A stretch of 64,000 nucleotides of DNA from Marasmius tenuissimus (taxonomy: Eukaryota; Basidiomycota; Agaricomycetes; Agaricales; Marasmiaceae), in the NCBI GenBank assembly GCA_029532415.1, contig JAQOTA010000052.1, forward strand, positions 2,046,001 through 2,110,000, given 5' to 3'. The number at the start of each line of letters is the position of its first letter. The stretch's first letter is position 1. The notes under the pieces are model-generated. The model searched no databases, was not told the origin of the DNA, and saw only the letters and a list, made by a program, of their open reading frames with translations. Below are positions 9,793 through 21,018 of this stretch, piece by piece. Both the position numbers and the translations under genes were made by a program.

Positions 9793-12185
9793 TCATGTGC
9801 ATGATATCCCCCCGGTCCGATCCCTGCCTCTTGGACCCTCTGCGAAGTTAGGGAGCACTTGATAAGCATGCTCCACCCGCCGTTTGCGGTTCATCGACAT
9901 GAGCAGCAAGAAGGAGCAGATGGCGACCAGTATCATCTGTGGGAAGAATCCCATAAGGTCTGTATCAAGAACAAAAAACTATCAGCGTTCTGGTGTCCTT
10001 AGCCGGTCAAATCCCGAACTTACCCAGAATATTTCCTAAAAGCCACGAAAATCAGCCCGAAACTTCTATGTACGAGAAGAAAAGAAACCCGAGCTTACCG
10101 AAGGGAGGATTTCCGATGAATAACGCCCTCAGACCGGGGACCATCAAGATGATAGTCAAAGGCATCACCAATACAGTATCGGGAACTTGAATCCCGTGTT
10201 TGATCTTCCGCACCAACAAGGATATAGTCATGAACGTCACCAGTAATGCCAATACCCAATTTACGGCAAACAGGAGCAAGGAAAACGCCTTGGCGACTGG
10301 GCTGAGTACGAAGGTATAGCGACCCAACAACACGGGTAATTCGAGAGGGGAGGTGCTGGAGTTAGACGAAAAAGTTACGGAGAGACCGTGTTGGATCTCG
10401 GGGTTTCCAGGCACATAGTTGTCCGTGGCAGTTACGATGACAGCGTCGAGGATTGTGACTGGATCGAGTTTTGTTGTGTTTGTGTCGGGGTCCTCACGAC
10501 TAGCGACGGCGAAGAAGTTATGCGTCACTTCATAGCTGAGGAAGGGATAGAGAAAGTCCAATCCTATGGTGTGCTTGTCCCGAATGGGTAGCACCCATGT
10601 GTACATGTCGATTTGTGTGTCTGTGACAAACCTTTCCGATGAGGACCTAGCACATCACCAAAACCGACTCGATAGATCAATTCCTGGGGGATGTCAATGT
10701 GCAAGACAAAGTTTACATACAACTGGCCACTTTCCATGCCTTCCGCATTCGCGGGGACCGACTCCGGGTCAAAGTCCCAGGCTGCCTTATCCATCTCCCT
10801 ACAGTGAAAGTAATTAGGTTAGAACGAGTACTGGTTGGTGACCTCAAGCTGCAGAGCACACTGACCCATTCACATAGATAGCTACTTTCCGGCTCGGTCT
10901 TCCACATTCCGCGTTTCGACCCCCATTCCTAGGGTTAGTCGAAGAAGGGCTCCGTGACGCGTTGAAAAGGGCACCGCAACCGGAAGGTGTCCATTGAATC
11001 TTCATCGACCGCTCCCCTGTTTTGATGTTGAACGCATGGCCAATGAGGACGATCTGAGGCAAGTTTCTCAGTCAAAACCAAAACCAATTTTTGAAAGCCA
11101 TGGCGGCTTACTCCGTCATTCCCGCTTGAATTGGATAATGCATCGTTCTCCCTGACAGGGCCATTGAAATCGATCCTAATAAACAAAGCGAGCAAGGATC
11201 CGGTGGTGAATGCGAGGATACTGATGAAGATAGCCCATGTAAGGAATTTGTCGTTGAGATTTTGGCAGGACCTAATTCTTGACTTTCCTCGTCCCAGTTC
11301 GAACATGATGGTGAGTGGTACTACCATGCGAAGGGTGGGAGCTATTTAAAGCCATTGCACGCCTCCTCGCCAATGCGCGCCTTCTTCATTGAATTCGTCG
11401 CCTCGAGCATTGGATCCGTCGCCTTGAGCACTGAATTCGTCGTCTTGAGTTTTGAAACGCCTGATTCATTTCAAGAGAGCAGTGACCTATTGTAAGTATT
11501 GCGGCTGCAGCCTAGCGGGTCGACGGTGGCGTCTGGGTCCTACATGAAGAAGTCTAACAGGAATGTGACGTTTCTATTACCCTAGAAAACCAGTATTCAT
11601 AACGAAGAGTCGTTGCAGTGAGTAGTGCAGACATGACTGACAGCCCCTGTATACTAGAATTCAAAGTTCAGTCTCGTCGATCGTCAGCCTCTGAACCTTG
11701 TTGTATGATGGCGACGGTGGGTTTCTTGATCATCATAACCGCTGACCCCGATATACAAAAGACCATATTGACCTATGATGGTAGCTGAGCGCCGCATTTA
11801 TGATGTCCAAGAGTTGTTCTTTCGATCCGAATTGATCAAAATAAGAACTCTGCTCACCTTGTTGAACTTGGATGATACAAAGCTGGTTAAAGCCTGCCAG
11901 GCACAGCTCCTGTCTAAATCTACCCTCGAGGACTACCATGATTATCGATGCAAGTAGTACCCCATGATACCTAATTATGCTAGTACTGCGGTAAGTCCAT
12001 ACCTGCTTGATAGGGATGATGGACGTCGGGAACAACCGCGTTCCGGGCGCTTAACTCTGGTCCAAGCGTGGGCAACTGGATCTGACCGCGCCAACTTCGT
12101 GCCGCCTCTGCCAACTCACTCTCACACTGCCAAAGCACTGATGGAACCCTGCGGAGCAATGTCAAAGTCCCCATTGAAACAGTCA
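9640..12185. repeat. Tandem segmental duplication, unit 2 (DUF4436-like copy B)
   Basis: This is the second unit of the direct duplication, about 2.6-2.7 kb from unit 1. It carries DUF4436-like copy B and ends in the promoter of the F-box gene at 12187. Similarity is high in exons and patchy in introns and flanks, so the event is not recent. Confidence 0.8.
9793..11306 (-). CDS. DUF4436-like multipass membrane protein, copy B
   Basis: This paralogue of the 7080-8634 gene has the same exon borders. It starts MFELGRGKSRIRS at 11306, has a membrane anchor (WAIFISILAFTTGSLLALF), then DFNGPVRENDALSNSSG, a lumenal part with GHAFNIKTGERSMKIQW and FDPESVPANAEG, and C-terminal membrane helices with PLTIILMVPGLRALFIGNPP. 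The last exon encodes FFPQMILVAICSFLLLMSM and then a tail that differs from copy A and stops at 9793-9795. Copy A continues with an acidic ESDEEMAILL tail instead. No frame break was seen. The function of the family is unknown. Two intact, diverged copies suggest retained or split roles, which is inference. Confidence 0.75.
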
Positions 12186-12186
12186 A
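11307..12186. other. Intergenic region between copy B and the F-box gene
   Basis: These two genes diverge here. The region is mostly part of duplicated unit 2. The block at about 11965-12110 is conserved with 9340-9480 and carries a minus-strand CAG|GTATGG donor-like site in the same place. This could be a non-coding 5' leader exon of the DUF4436-like genes. Confidence 0.4.
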
Positions 12187-13968
12187 ATGTTGGTGCTGCC
12201 TAGCTCCTTACAACTCGATTGCCTCACTTTTATGCCAGAAATGGCTTCGGAAGAAGGTGCTTCGCATACTAATACTGCTCTTAGTTCTGACGCGAAAACT
12301 CACGAACATCACCAAGGAATGAACCTTGATTCTGGTCCGAATACCATCCACCCTATTGCCCGAATTCCCACCGAAATACTCGCCGAGATATTCTCATTCT
12401 GCACACCGAGCGACTATTTCCAGCCTACAGTTAGCACAGTTCAAGAACGCTTACGCGAGTGGCTCAACTTCACTCATGTCTGCCAGGATTGGCGGACAAT
12501 CGCTCTCAGCACTCCATCCCTTTGGACTTCTCCTGACTTCAGGATCCCACCTCTCAGTCGTGAGATGCTCACACGCTCCAAGCCAGCTCTACTTGACCTC
12601 AGGCTCATGGATTTCCCTATCGTTTACAGCCAAAGCCCAGAGGTAGCATGTGGCCTATTGACGGATGTGCTGAACGAACTGGGACGGATTCGAAGCCTCG
12701 AACTCGAAATGTTCTTATCTTCATACTACAACGACCTGAGCTTGATGGAGGAAATCATGAAAGTTCTTGCTCGTCCAGCACCGTCCCTTCGCAGTTTCTC
12801 GCTAGGAATCTTCTATGACCAGTTTGTGGGACCGGATAGATTGTTATCCCTCCCCCGTATTGCTCTAGGAAGTTATCCTTGCCTTACAGAACTCATTCTC
12901 GATGACTGCGATTTACCAGGTGATTCAGGGTGGCTGAGGAATCTTACGATTCTGAAGATTGACTGTGTGTCTCGACCAGTTCGGCAGCCTCCTACTATCG
13001 CCCAGTTTGTAGAATATCTGGGGACCATGCCCCATCTCACAATCCTTGAGCTGGTTGGCTACCTTCCATGCTTCTACTCTCAGAGGCCTAAAACACATTC
13101 TCCACCAATGCTTCTTCCGAATCTTAAACGTCTAGTTCTCATGTCGTCAATCCTCCGTATCGCCAGCATCCTTTCGTACATCCTACCTCCCGCCACTGCA
13201 ACCATCTGTATCACATGTTATGAGACCTCGCGCGCTCTCCCGGACACAGAGGAAGCGTTATCCATCGTCTTGGCTTTCATTGCCGATATACACGGTCCAG
13301 GCACCTCACGACGAATCGAGGCGCTCGAAGTTTGCGACAACGACAGGGACGCAAATACCCATGGAGTCCTCATAATCAAAACGTGGGCCGCTGTCATCGA
13401 TGAAACCGACGATATCGACGATAATTTCACTCCAAGGCCCAACTTTCGCGTCGATTTGTACTGCAACGAGAGCGACATCGAAGCCAGAGATCGTTCCCTA
13501 CTTCACATCGCGGATAAAATCCTATCCCTCGTACCGCTCGGAGAGCTCAAAACCCTGACCTATTGCTGGCTTCTGGAACCAGCTCGGTTCTTGAGAAGGC
13601 ATTTCGGCTCCTTAATGTCGCTCGAGTCCATCACAGACGTGAGGGGTTACCATTTCAATAAGGTCATCGCGACATTGGCCGAAATGCGGTCCGAGGAATC
13701 CACGTCTGGCGTCCTGTTCCCAGCATTGCGCCAGGTCGTGTTGCTCAAAATCACCTGCACAGCTCGCATTGCTGCTGATCCGGACGAGGAGATGTGGGGC
13801 GCGTTCTTTTGGCACAACTTCGAAGCCCGGAGGAATTTGGGAGGACATATCCCGATGTTGGTGTTGAAGAGGTGTCAAAATGTGGATGTGAAACAAGTTC
13901 AGTGGTTAGAGGAACGAGGGGTCAGAGTGAAACTACTTCAAGTCGACCTTCTCGAGGCGGCTAATTAG
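12187..13968 (+). CDS. F-box protein, single exon, intact
   Basis: The ORF encodes up to 593 residues. In-frame ATGs at 12232 and 12241 (MASEEGASHTN) are also plausible starts. The F-box is at about residues 57-105: RIPTEILAEIFSFCTPSDYF, then LNFTHVCQDWRTIALSTPSLW, which is the typical Agaricomycete F-box-like pattern. The remainder is leucine-rich with irregular LRR-like stretches (LRSFSLGIF, LTELILDDCDL, LTILELVGYLP). Such proteins act as substrate-recruiting parts of SCF ubiquitin ligases. The target is unknown, and the family is large and fast-evolving in these fungi. Two pseudogenes at 28.0-30.7 kb belong to the same type and help to define the conserved positions. Confidence 0.85.
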   Translation: MLVLPSSLQLDCLTFMPEMASEEGASHTNTALSSDAKTHEHHQGMNLDSGPNTIHPIARIPTEILAEIFSFCTPSDYFQPTVSTVQERLREWLNFTHVCQDWRTIALSTPSLWTSPDFRIPPLSREMLTRSKPALLDLRLMDFPIVYSQSPEVACGLLTDVLNELGRIRSLELEMFLSSYYNDLSLMEEIMKVLARPAPSLRSFSLGIFYDQFVGPDRLLSLPRIALGSYPCLTELILDDCDLPGDSGWLRNLTILKIDCVSRPVRQPPTIAQFVEYLGTMPHLTILELVGYLPCFYSQRPKTHSPPMLLPNLKRLVLMSSILRIASILSYILPPATATICITCYETSRALPDTEEALSIVLAFIADIHGPGTSRRIEALEVCDNDRDANTHGVLIIKTWAAVIDETDDIDDNFTPRPNFRVDLYCNESDIEARDRSLLHIADKILSLVPLGELKTLTYCWLLEPARFLRRHFGSLMSLESITDVRGYHFNKVIATLAEMRSEESTSGVLFPALRQVVLLKITCTARIAADPDEEMWGAFFWHNFEARRNLGGHIPMLVLKRCQNVDVKQVQWLEERGVRVKLLQVDLLEAAN

Positions 13969-14272
13969 GTGAGTTGTCCTTTATTCACACCAGTCCAGAG
14001 ATTGATCACGGTTTTCTGGGTACTAGATGCATACGGAGGTGTAACTGTAAAGAGTCGCGATATGTTCGGAATGCTACTGACACAGGATTACAAGGGTCGG
14101 ACTAGGCGCTGTGCGAGGGAGATACAGAAGCACCCAGCATTCTGTACATAAAGATAGATCCAGCCATTTCCCGTCGGAACTGTTTCGGATTTCTATGCTC
14201 CCTGTCAGATTCATCGGGCTCTTTGAGCGATGTGATAACTCAAAATCGCTCGTATTGGAACTGAGATAGAAA
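13969..14272. other. Short convergent intergenic region
   Basis: This is the 3' flank of the F-box gene and of the aminotransferase IV gene. Nothing else was recognised. Confidence 0.5.
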
Positions 14273-15129
14273 CTAAACCGAAACCGTGGGTGAGAAAGGC
14301 AGAAAAGTCGATGCTCGATTCAACTTGATTCGGGCTCTCCTACACCCAGCCACCCCATTGAACACCAAAACCTCTTCGCCGTCCTCAACACTCTCCTTCG
14401 TCACTACATCCTCTTTGATTCTACCGCGTTCCAACAACCACGTCCTCATCACACCTTCGAGACACCCCGTACGCGATACGGGAGTCACCCATCCACCACC
14501 GCGATAGAACGCGACATTCGTGATTGACGTTTCGGTAATCATACCTTCTTCGTTGTATAATAGAACGTCTATCGGGTCCGCGTATGATTGAAGACCTGCA
14601 CGGGCACGAGCCGCGTCATAGTGAGATCTTTGTGTTGTTTTTGTAGACGTGAATAAGGATGATGGGGTAGGCGATGTGTCCATAATTAGTGTGAACTCCT
14701 CCGTGCCGGATTCAGATTCACTAGGTGGAAGAAAGAATGAATCAGATGTGGGATCCTCGGTTAGTGGAGGGACTGGGGAGGTCGTCATGTCCAACAGACC
14801 GCTCGATGAAAGTGTAATTCGAACCTAAGCATTATAGGTCTAAGTTCAAGAACACGAGTGCTATCGCCGTCACGTACCTTCAACGACTCGTTACTCTTAC
14901 TCGAATTCGTCGTCTCTATAGCCTCCCAACATCGTTTCTTGAAATCGAGATACGACAGGGAAATATTCCAGCCGTGTCGTTTGGCAGCTTCGAGCAGTCG
15001 ATCATGATGGTAAGGCAGTTGAAGGAAAGGAGACGGAGTATCGTTATCCTTGCTATTATTGTTCCACGCCAAAGACAGCAGAAATTCGTCGTAACGCGTC
15101 GAAGAGAGGAGCTGGTACATCGTGCTCAT
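14273..15129 (-). CDS. Class IV PLP enzyme, aminodeoxychorismate lyase-like
   Basis: Two exons join LKV-RITLSSSG across an intron ending TGCTTAG. Features of fold-type IV PLP enzymes are LLSSTRYDEFLLS and PYHHDRLLEAAKRHGW at the N-terminus, STKTTQRSHYDAARARAG with the likely PLP lysine, YNEEGMITETSITNVAFYRG, then GCLEGVMRTWLLERG and VFNGVAGCRRARI near the end. Fungal proteins of this plan include 4-amino-4-deoxychorismate lyase (Abz2), which makes p-aminobenzoate for folate. A branched-chain or D-amino-acid aminotransferase of the same fold cannot be excluded. Length (about 265 residues) fits. The start ATG at 15129 begins MSTMYQLLSS. Confidence 0.75.
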
Positions 15130-15648
15130 GTAGTTACCGGGAAGGTCATGCTACAGTTCATTTGGTCATGGCCGTCAACTTCAAATGCGTCTTCGCCAGT
15201 GCGACTGATGCAATCCAGTCCAAGTCCGCTTTTTGTTTTTACCAAATCGATAACCCACTAAGTACTTACGAGACGGAAAAAGGCAGATGGAATGTGGTAT
15301 CTTCGGATAGATATAGAGAGGCGGAAAAATATGGACGAACGCATAGCAAGAAAAAGACAAGTAGACTATCGCAGGCATAGGATGGACACGCTATAAGGAT
15401 AAACTGGATAAGACGACAAGAGGAAAACGCAAGGCGGCGGTCTGAATACAGGAAACTAAGGTAAACTCGAGTATTTATATTACCCTGGATGGAGAATGAA
15501 AAAGACATCGCAGTGTAGAAGGTGAAATTGTCCCGACATATTCCACGAGGTTCTCATTAAACATTGAGGTTACTGTTGAGACGTAACGGGGTCGTAAATC
15601 TGCTGAGAGTATACAAACAGGAGAAAAGGAGAAGGTGGGAGCGGGAGT
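15130..15648. other. Intergenic region, ADC-lyase promoter and SHO1 3' flank
   Basis: The two neighbouring genes run in the same direction on the minus strand. Short frames here are not supported by any motif. No other feature was recognised. Confidence 0.5.
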
Positions 15649-16971
15649 TTATATCACTTGGAGGTAATTGGATGGCGCAACTAGGTGGGTTAGAGAAAGA
15701 TATCAGCACTGCGGACGAGACAGACCAAGTAATGATACGCACTGCCGACGGTTCCATCCGCTTTTCTTGCATGCCACCATTTCCCTTGCTTATCCACAAT
15801 GTCCAGAATTTCATTCTTGGTAAACGATATTTCGTTTGGATCATCAGGAGATGCAGTGTCTGTGAAAATATCAGTGTCAGCGGATCCTGAACAGGACTAG
15901 CTTCCCAAAATAAGAGAAACACGTACAGGCGTACAGCGCTTTAGCCTTGTAAGTCACGGTGTCTGCTCCAGGTGACGAAGATTCGGGTAGGGGAGCACCA
16001 GGCTGAACACCAGCGCCAACACCCGCCATCAGAGGAGAGCCTGGTCCATCTGTTCCTGCGATTGATGCTCCTCCTGCGCTGGTCGGTGCGTTCTGTACGC
16101 TTCCGGCTCCAAGACTTCTCGAGGCAGCATCATAAGTGCTGCCTCCTCCGTTATTGAAACTGTTTTGACTCCTAACCCCTTGGCTCATCGCACCAATTCC
16201 GCCGCCCATTCCCCCACCCATTGCACCACCTCCCATGCCAGGACCCATTCCACCACCCATTCCGCCTCCAGGACTTGCCAGCGTATTTCCATAGCCCATA
16301 TCCTTTGAGGAAATTCCACCTCCCGATACGTAACCACCGGGGGCGTAGCCGTTGGTTGACATATTGTGCATAGAAGACTGGGTGCGAGGACGACGGCGAC
16401 GAGAAGGTGGTGTGAGGCCGCCAGTGCCCATAGAGTTGAAAACATATAGAATCAATGAATCGTCTTCCGAGGTAAAGTACAACACCCAAAGGATGTCGAC
16501 CATTGAGAGGATCAACCAACCAACGGACATGGCTTCACGCGCTCCCTGACCGCTGTAGATGCCATCTTGGACACCTTGAACTGCAAAAACGATGGCAATA
16601 GCACCGAAGACGCAGATTTGAAGACGGTGCATGGCGATTGAGTCGCTTGCGAGGGTGTACAAGACACCTGCGATGAGGAATAGTTGAAGAAAGATGGCGA
16701 ACCATAGGGTTCCTACTGTGCCTCCAGCTGAGTACGAGCAAGTTATAGTTATGAGAAATCAGTAATAGAGACGGTAATGATGGCGTACCTTGAGCTTCAG
16801 AGATGATCTGGCCAATAAACGCAATGAACCATGCCAACTAAAGAGAGTTGTCAACACAGTTTTTTCGGGTAGAAACGGGGAACATACGACTGAGAGAACA
16901 GAGGTGAAGAGAAATAAGTAATGAGTGACAATAGGAGTGAAATCAAGGCCCTCGTTGCCGCGTGGAGGCAT
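15649..16971 (-). CDS. SHO1: Osmosensor Sho1, four TM segments plus SH3
   Basis: Sho1 is a plasma-membrane adaptor of the high-osmolarity MAP-kinase branch and recruits Pbs2 through its SH3 domain. Exon 1 starts MPPRGNEGLDFTPIVTHYLF. Four hydrophobic segments follow across three exons, including LAWFIAFIGQIISEA, LWFAIFLQLFLIAGVLYTL, ICVFGAIAIVFAVQGVQDGI and VGWLILSMVDILWVLYF. The cytosolic linker holds a Gly/Met-rich tract of repeated GMGGG-type units. The SH3 domain is spread over the last three exons: KAKALYAYTASPDDPNEISF, KNEILDIVDKQGKWWHA, DGTVGIAPSNYLQVI-stop. The ALYxY, WW and PSNY residues that form the ligand groove are all present. Topology and length match the family. This is a clear orthologue. 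Confidence 0.95.
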
Positions 16972-18007
16972 GGTGGTTGGAATACAGGGAGAAGAAGAAA
17001 CTTAAGAGCTTGTTGGGACGATGGAATTGAATTTTCTAAACCCCGTGACATGACGTGACTTAATTTGCGGGACTCCGTGGTACAGCAGGGGGTACAGCCA
17101 AACGCAGTCAACTGCGCATTTTCTCTTGCAGAATACTCGGCAAAAATATATCTAGCAGATACTCTGGGAGCTCTCAGACTACGGCTTCATTCCCCCCGGG
17201 AAATTTTCTGGGAAGCTGAAAATTCAACCAACGCTGGCTGTCCCGAGCTTCGGCGCTACTTCGCTTTGACAAGTGGGTAACCCCGAGCAAGCTTCGTAGG
17301 CTCTTGTTTATGTGCTTTTGTAGGTCATCACCTCGCTTAACTCCCTCAAGAAAGGGTCAGAATCATCCCACCAGGGTTCAAAATTTGTCCCTTCAAGTGC
17401 CTACAGCACACTCACGGCCGACACCTATTGTCCCCTGGCACCTCCCAGGCTCTTTCCCGAATGATTAGCTACTACAAGCAGAAGCAAAGGATTCAGTGCC
17501 ACAACAACAGGATCAAATTCTAGGGATTTTGGAAGCTTCCCGGTTTCCACGACTTCTTCCCGGACTGATGTACAACGTTGGTCGAAATCAATGTGGCACA
17601 CGGAAGTGAACCGAGAGGATTAGTCCTGATTAGTCCGGCTGGGAGAGATCCAGTCCAGGTAGAGCCTTCCCGGTCAGCCCGTCGCATTTGTAGTCAATCT
17701 AAGTATGAGCAGCCCGAGAAACAGAGAAATGTAGGAACTTGAAGAGACGCAAATGCAAAATTCAGAGTTGAGGAGTCCCGCGCGGTCCATGCCGAATGAT
17801 CTCGGCAAGTCCGGTTCACCTTAGTCACGTTCTCGGAGCCGACCTGCCCTAAATACGATCGATAAGCACTGGGAGGGCAACCTTTTTGAGTCCTGCCTCC
17901 ATCGTCAACAGTCCCCAGGGCTTGACCTCCTCCCTGTTCCGACTGTCAAAATCATCTCATTTCCCCATCCTTTTTTTCTGTATTCTTCCCTGTAAAAACT
18001 AGTCGCC
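16972..18007. other. Divergent promoter region between SHO1 and EF2
   Basis: About 1 kb separates the SHO1 start (-) from the EF2 start (+). The last 60 bp before the EF2 ATG are C/T-rich, which is typical of highly expressed fungal genes. No other gene was recognised. Confidence 0.5.
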
Positions 18008-21000
18008 ATGGTGTGAGTCTCTTCTTCGATTCAACTCTTTTTTTTTTGTTGTTCCCATGGCTGATCAAAAAATTTTCGCCCACAGTAACTTCACAGTAGG
18101 CAAGTCGTCGAGCAGAAACACGGCCCACGACTCTCAGCTAACTCGATCGCCATTGTTTTTCAGACCAGATTCGTGGTCTTATGGACCGGCCCACGAACAT
18201 TCGTAACATGAGTGTCATTGCTCATGGTGAGTTCTGCCTGCTCTAAGCCCTCGATATACGCGCTGACCAGCGATCTTCAGTCGATCACGGAAAATCTACA
18301 CTGACCGATTCGCTGGTTTCGAAGGCTGGTATCATTGCCTCAGCGAAGGCTGGTGACATGCGGTTTACCGATACAAGAGACGACGAAAAAGAACGTGGTA
18401 TCACCATTAAATCAACGGCCATCTCCATGTACTTCGAGGTAGACAAGGACGACGTCTCTGCGATCAAGCAAAAAACCGATGGTGCGTCCCTACTTTCTAA
18501 TCTACGCGTGTCCTCTCTGATAACCGATCCCGAACATTTTAGGTAACGAGTTCTTGATCAACTTGATCGACTCCCCCGGACACGTCGACTTCTCCTCCGA
18601 AGTCACTGCCGCTCTCCGTGTCACTGACGGTGCCCTTGTCGTCGTCGACTGTGTCGAAGGTGTCTGTGTCCAGACGGAGACTGTCCTTCGTCAGGCTCTG
18701 ACCGAGCGTATCAAACCCGTCATCATTATCAACAAGGTTGACCGTGCTCTCCTTGAGTTGCAGGTCGACAAGGAATCCCTCTACCAATCCTTCCAACGTA
18801 CCATCGAGAGTGTGAACGTCATTGTTTCCACTTACCACGATGCTGCCCTCGGTGACGTCCAGGTCTACCCCGAGAAGGGTACCGTCGCTTTCGGTTCTGG
18901 TCTCCACGGATGGGCCTTCTCCCTTCGTCAATTTGCCGCCCGTTACGCTAAGAAGTTCGGTGTCGACAAGGAGAAGATGATGGCCAAGTTGTGGGGAGAC
19001 AACTTCTTTAACCCTGCTACCCGCAAGTGGACCACTAAGGGCACCGATGCCGATGGCAAGAATCTCGAGCGTGCCTTCAACATGTTCGTTCTCGACCCCA
19101 TCTTCAAGGTTTTCGATGCCGTCATGAACTACAAGAAGGACGCTATCGGCCCCATGCTCGAGAAGCTCGACGTTAAGCTCGCCCAGGATGAGCGTGATCT
19201 TGAGGGCAAGGCCCTCCTCAAGGTCATCATGCGTAAATTCTTGCCTGCTGGTGACTCCCTCCTTGAAATGATTGTCATCAACCTTCCCTCCCCCCACACC
19301 GCTCAGCGCTACCGTGTTGAGACCCTTTACGAAGGTCCCATGGACGACGAGTCCGCCATCGGTATCCGTGACTGTGACCCCAAGGGGCCTCTCGTCCTGT
19401 ACGTCTCCAAGATGGTACCCACCTCCGATAAGGGACGTTTCTACGCCTTCGGTCGTGTCTTCTCTGGTACCGTCCGCTCCGGCCCCAAGATCCGTATCCA
19501 GGGTCCCAACTACATCCCCGGAAAGAAGGACGATCTATTCGTCAAGACCATCCAGCGTACCGTGCTCATGATGGGTCGTTACATCGAGCCCATCGAAGAT
19601 TGCCCTGCTGGTAACATCGTCGGTCTCGTCGGTATCGATCAGTTCTTGTTGAAGAGCGGTACCCTCACCACCTCCGAAACCGCCCACAACATGAGAGTCA
19701 TGAGGTTCTCCGTGTCTCCTGTCGTGCAGGTCGCCGTCGAGGTCAAGAACGCCGCTGATCTTCCCAAGCTTGTTGAAGGTCTCAAGCGTCTCTCCAAATC
19801 TGATCCCTGTGTCCAGGCATGGATTGCGGAAACTGGTGAGCACATTGTCGCCGGTGCTGGTGAGCTTCATTTGGAAATTTGCTTGAAGGTGCGTCTTCGT
19901 GCGGTGTGAGTGCTCGACATGTCACTGATGCTCTATCTTTATCCAGGATCTCCAAGAAGATCACGCTGGTGTTCCCCTCAAAATCTCCGACCCCGTCGTT
20001 CCTTACCGTGAGACCGTCAAGGCCGAGTCGTCGATTGTTGCCCTCTCGAAATCGCAGAACAAGCACAACCGTCTATACGCCAAGGCTATGCCTCTCGAGG
20101 ATGAGCTTTCCAAGGCCATCGAAGAGGGCAAGGTCAACTCCCGTGACGATTTCAAGGCTCGTGCCCGTATCCTCGCTGATGAGTTCGGATGGGATGTTAC
20201 CGATGCCAGGAAGATTTGGTGTTTCGGTCCTGACACCACTGGTCCTAACCTGTTGGTTGATGTTACCAAGGGAGTTCAGTACTTGAACGAAATTAAGGAT
20301 TCTTGCGTTGCTGCGTTCCAGTGGGCGACCAAGGAAGGTGTCTGCTGTGAAGAGAACATGCGTGGTGTCCGTGTCAACGTTCTTGATGTTACTGTAAGTT
20401 TCTTTTCATTCTGTCTGATACTCAGTCCAGATGCTGACGCGTTTCGTATAGCTGCACGCTGATGCTATTCACCGTGGTGGAGGACAAATCATCCCCACAT
20501 GTCGCCGTGTCTGCTACGCTGCTTGCTTGCTCGCTACCCCTGGTCTCCAGGAACCTGTCTTCTTGGGTACGTTCGTTCTCTATGTTTGTCTGTTGAATTA
20601 CCTTTTTGATGGTGTTGTCTAGTCGAAATTCAATGTCCTGAGAACGCCATCGGTGGTATCTACTCTTGCTTGAACAAGCGTCGTGGACAGGTCTTCTCTG
20701 AGGAGCAGAGGCCCGGAACTCCTATGTTCACTGTCAAGGCTTACCTCCCTGTCTCCGAGTCCTTCGGTTTCAACGGTGAACTCCGATCACATACCGCCGG
20801 ACAGGCCTTCCCTCAATCTGTCTTCGACCATTGGGAACTCATGGCCGGAAGTAAGTCGCTCATTGATGATAGGTACCTCTAGATATGTTGCTCATCTCTG
20901 CCTTCCAGCTCCTATCGAAAAGGGAAGCAAGATGGAGGAACTCGTCACCAAAATCCGTACACGCAAGGGTCTCAAGCCCGAGGTTCCTCCTCTCGACACT

Positions 21001-21018
21001 TACTACGACAAGCTGTAG
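18008..21018 (+). CDS. EFT1/EF2: Translation elongation factor 2
   Basis: EF2 is the cytosolic GTPase that translocates the ribosome. The first coding exon is only ATGGT, the second is 14 nt (18086-18099), and together they give MVNFTVDQIRGLM after splicing. The G domain shows [14 protein letters not shown], the switch segment [28 protein letters not shown] and [10 protein letters not shown]. Domain IV has [16 protein letters not shown] with the histidine that becomes diphthamide, immediately after an intron. The end is [13 protein letters not shown], the conserved EF2 C-terminus. Length is about 840 residues. The main exon has the synonymous bias (GTC, CTC, AAG) expected of a highly expressed fungal gene. 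The intron after exon 2 uses a GC donor. Confidence 0.98.
18100..18163 (+). other. GC-AG intron in EF2
   Basis: Exon 2 ends ACA GTA G and is followed by GCAAGT, the GC-AG consensus donor. The acceptor is TTTTTCAG before ACCAGATTCG. The junction yields the conserved VDQIR. Using the nearby GT (GTAGGC) breaks the frame. Confidence 0.85.

Noticed and set aside
11733..12035. Minus-strand frame as an extra coding exon of DUF4436-like copy B
   Set aside because: The matching block near copy A has a one-base length difference that breaks the frame, so a non-coding leader is more likely.
18539..19297. 252-codon open frame antisense to EF2
   Set aside because: It is a shadow of strong codon bias in the EF2 exon (third-position C on the sense strand). 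It has no domain and no ATG context.
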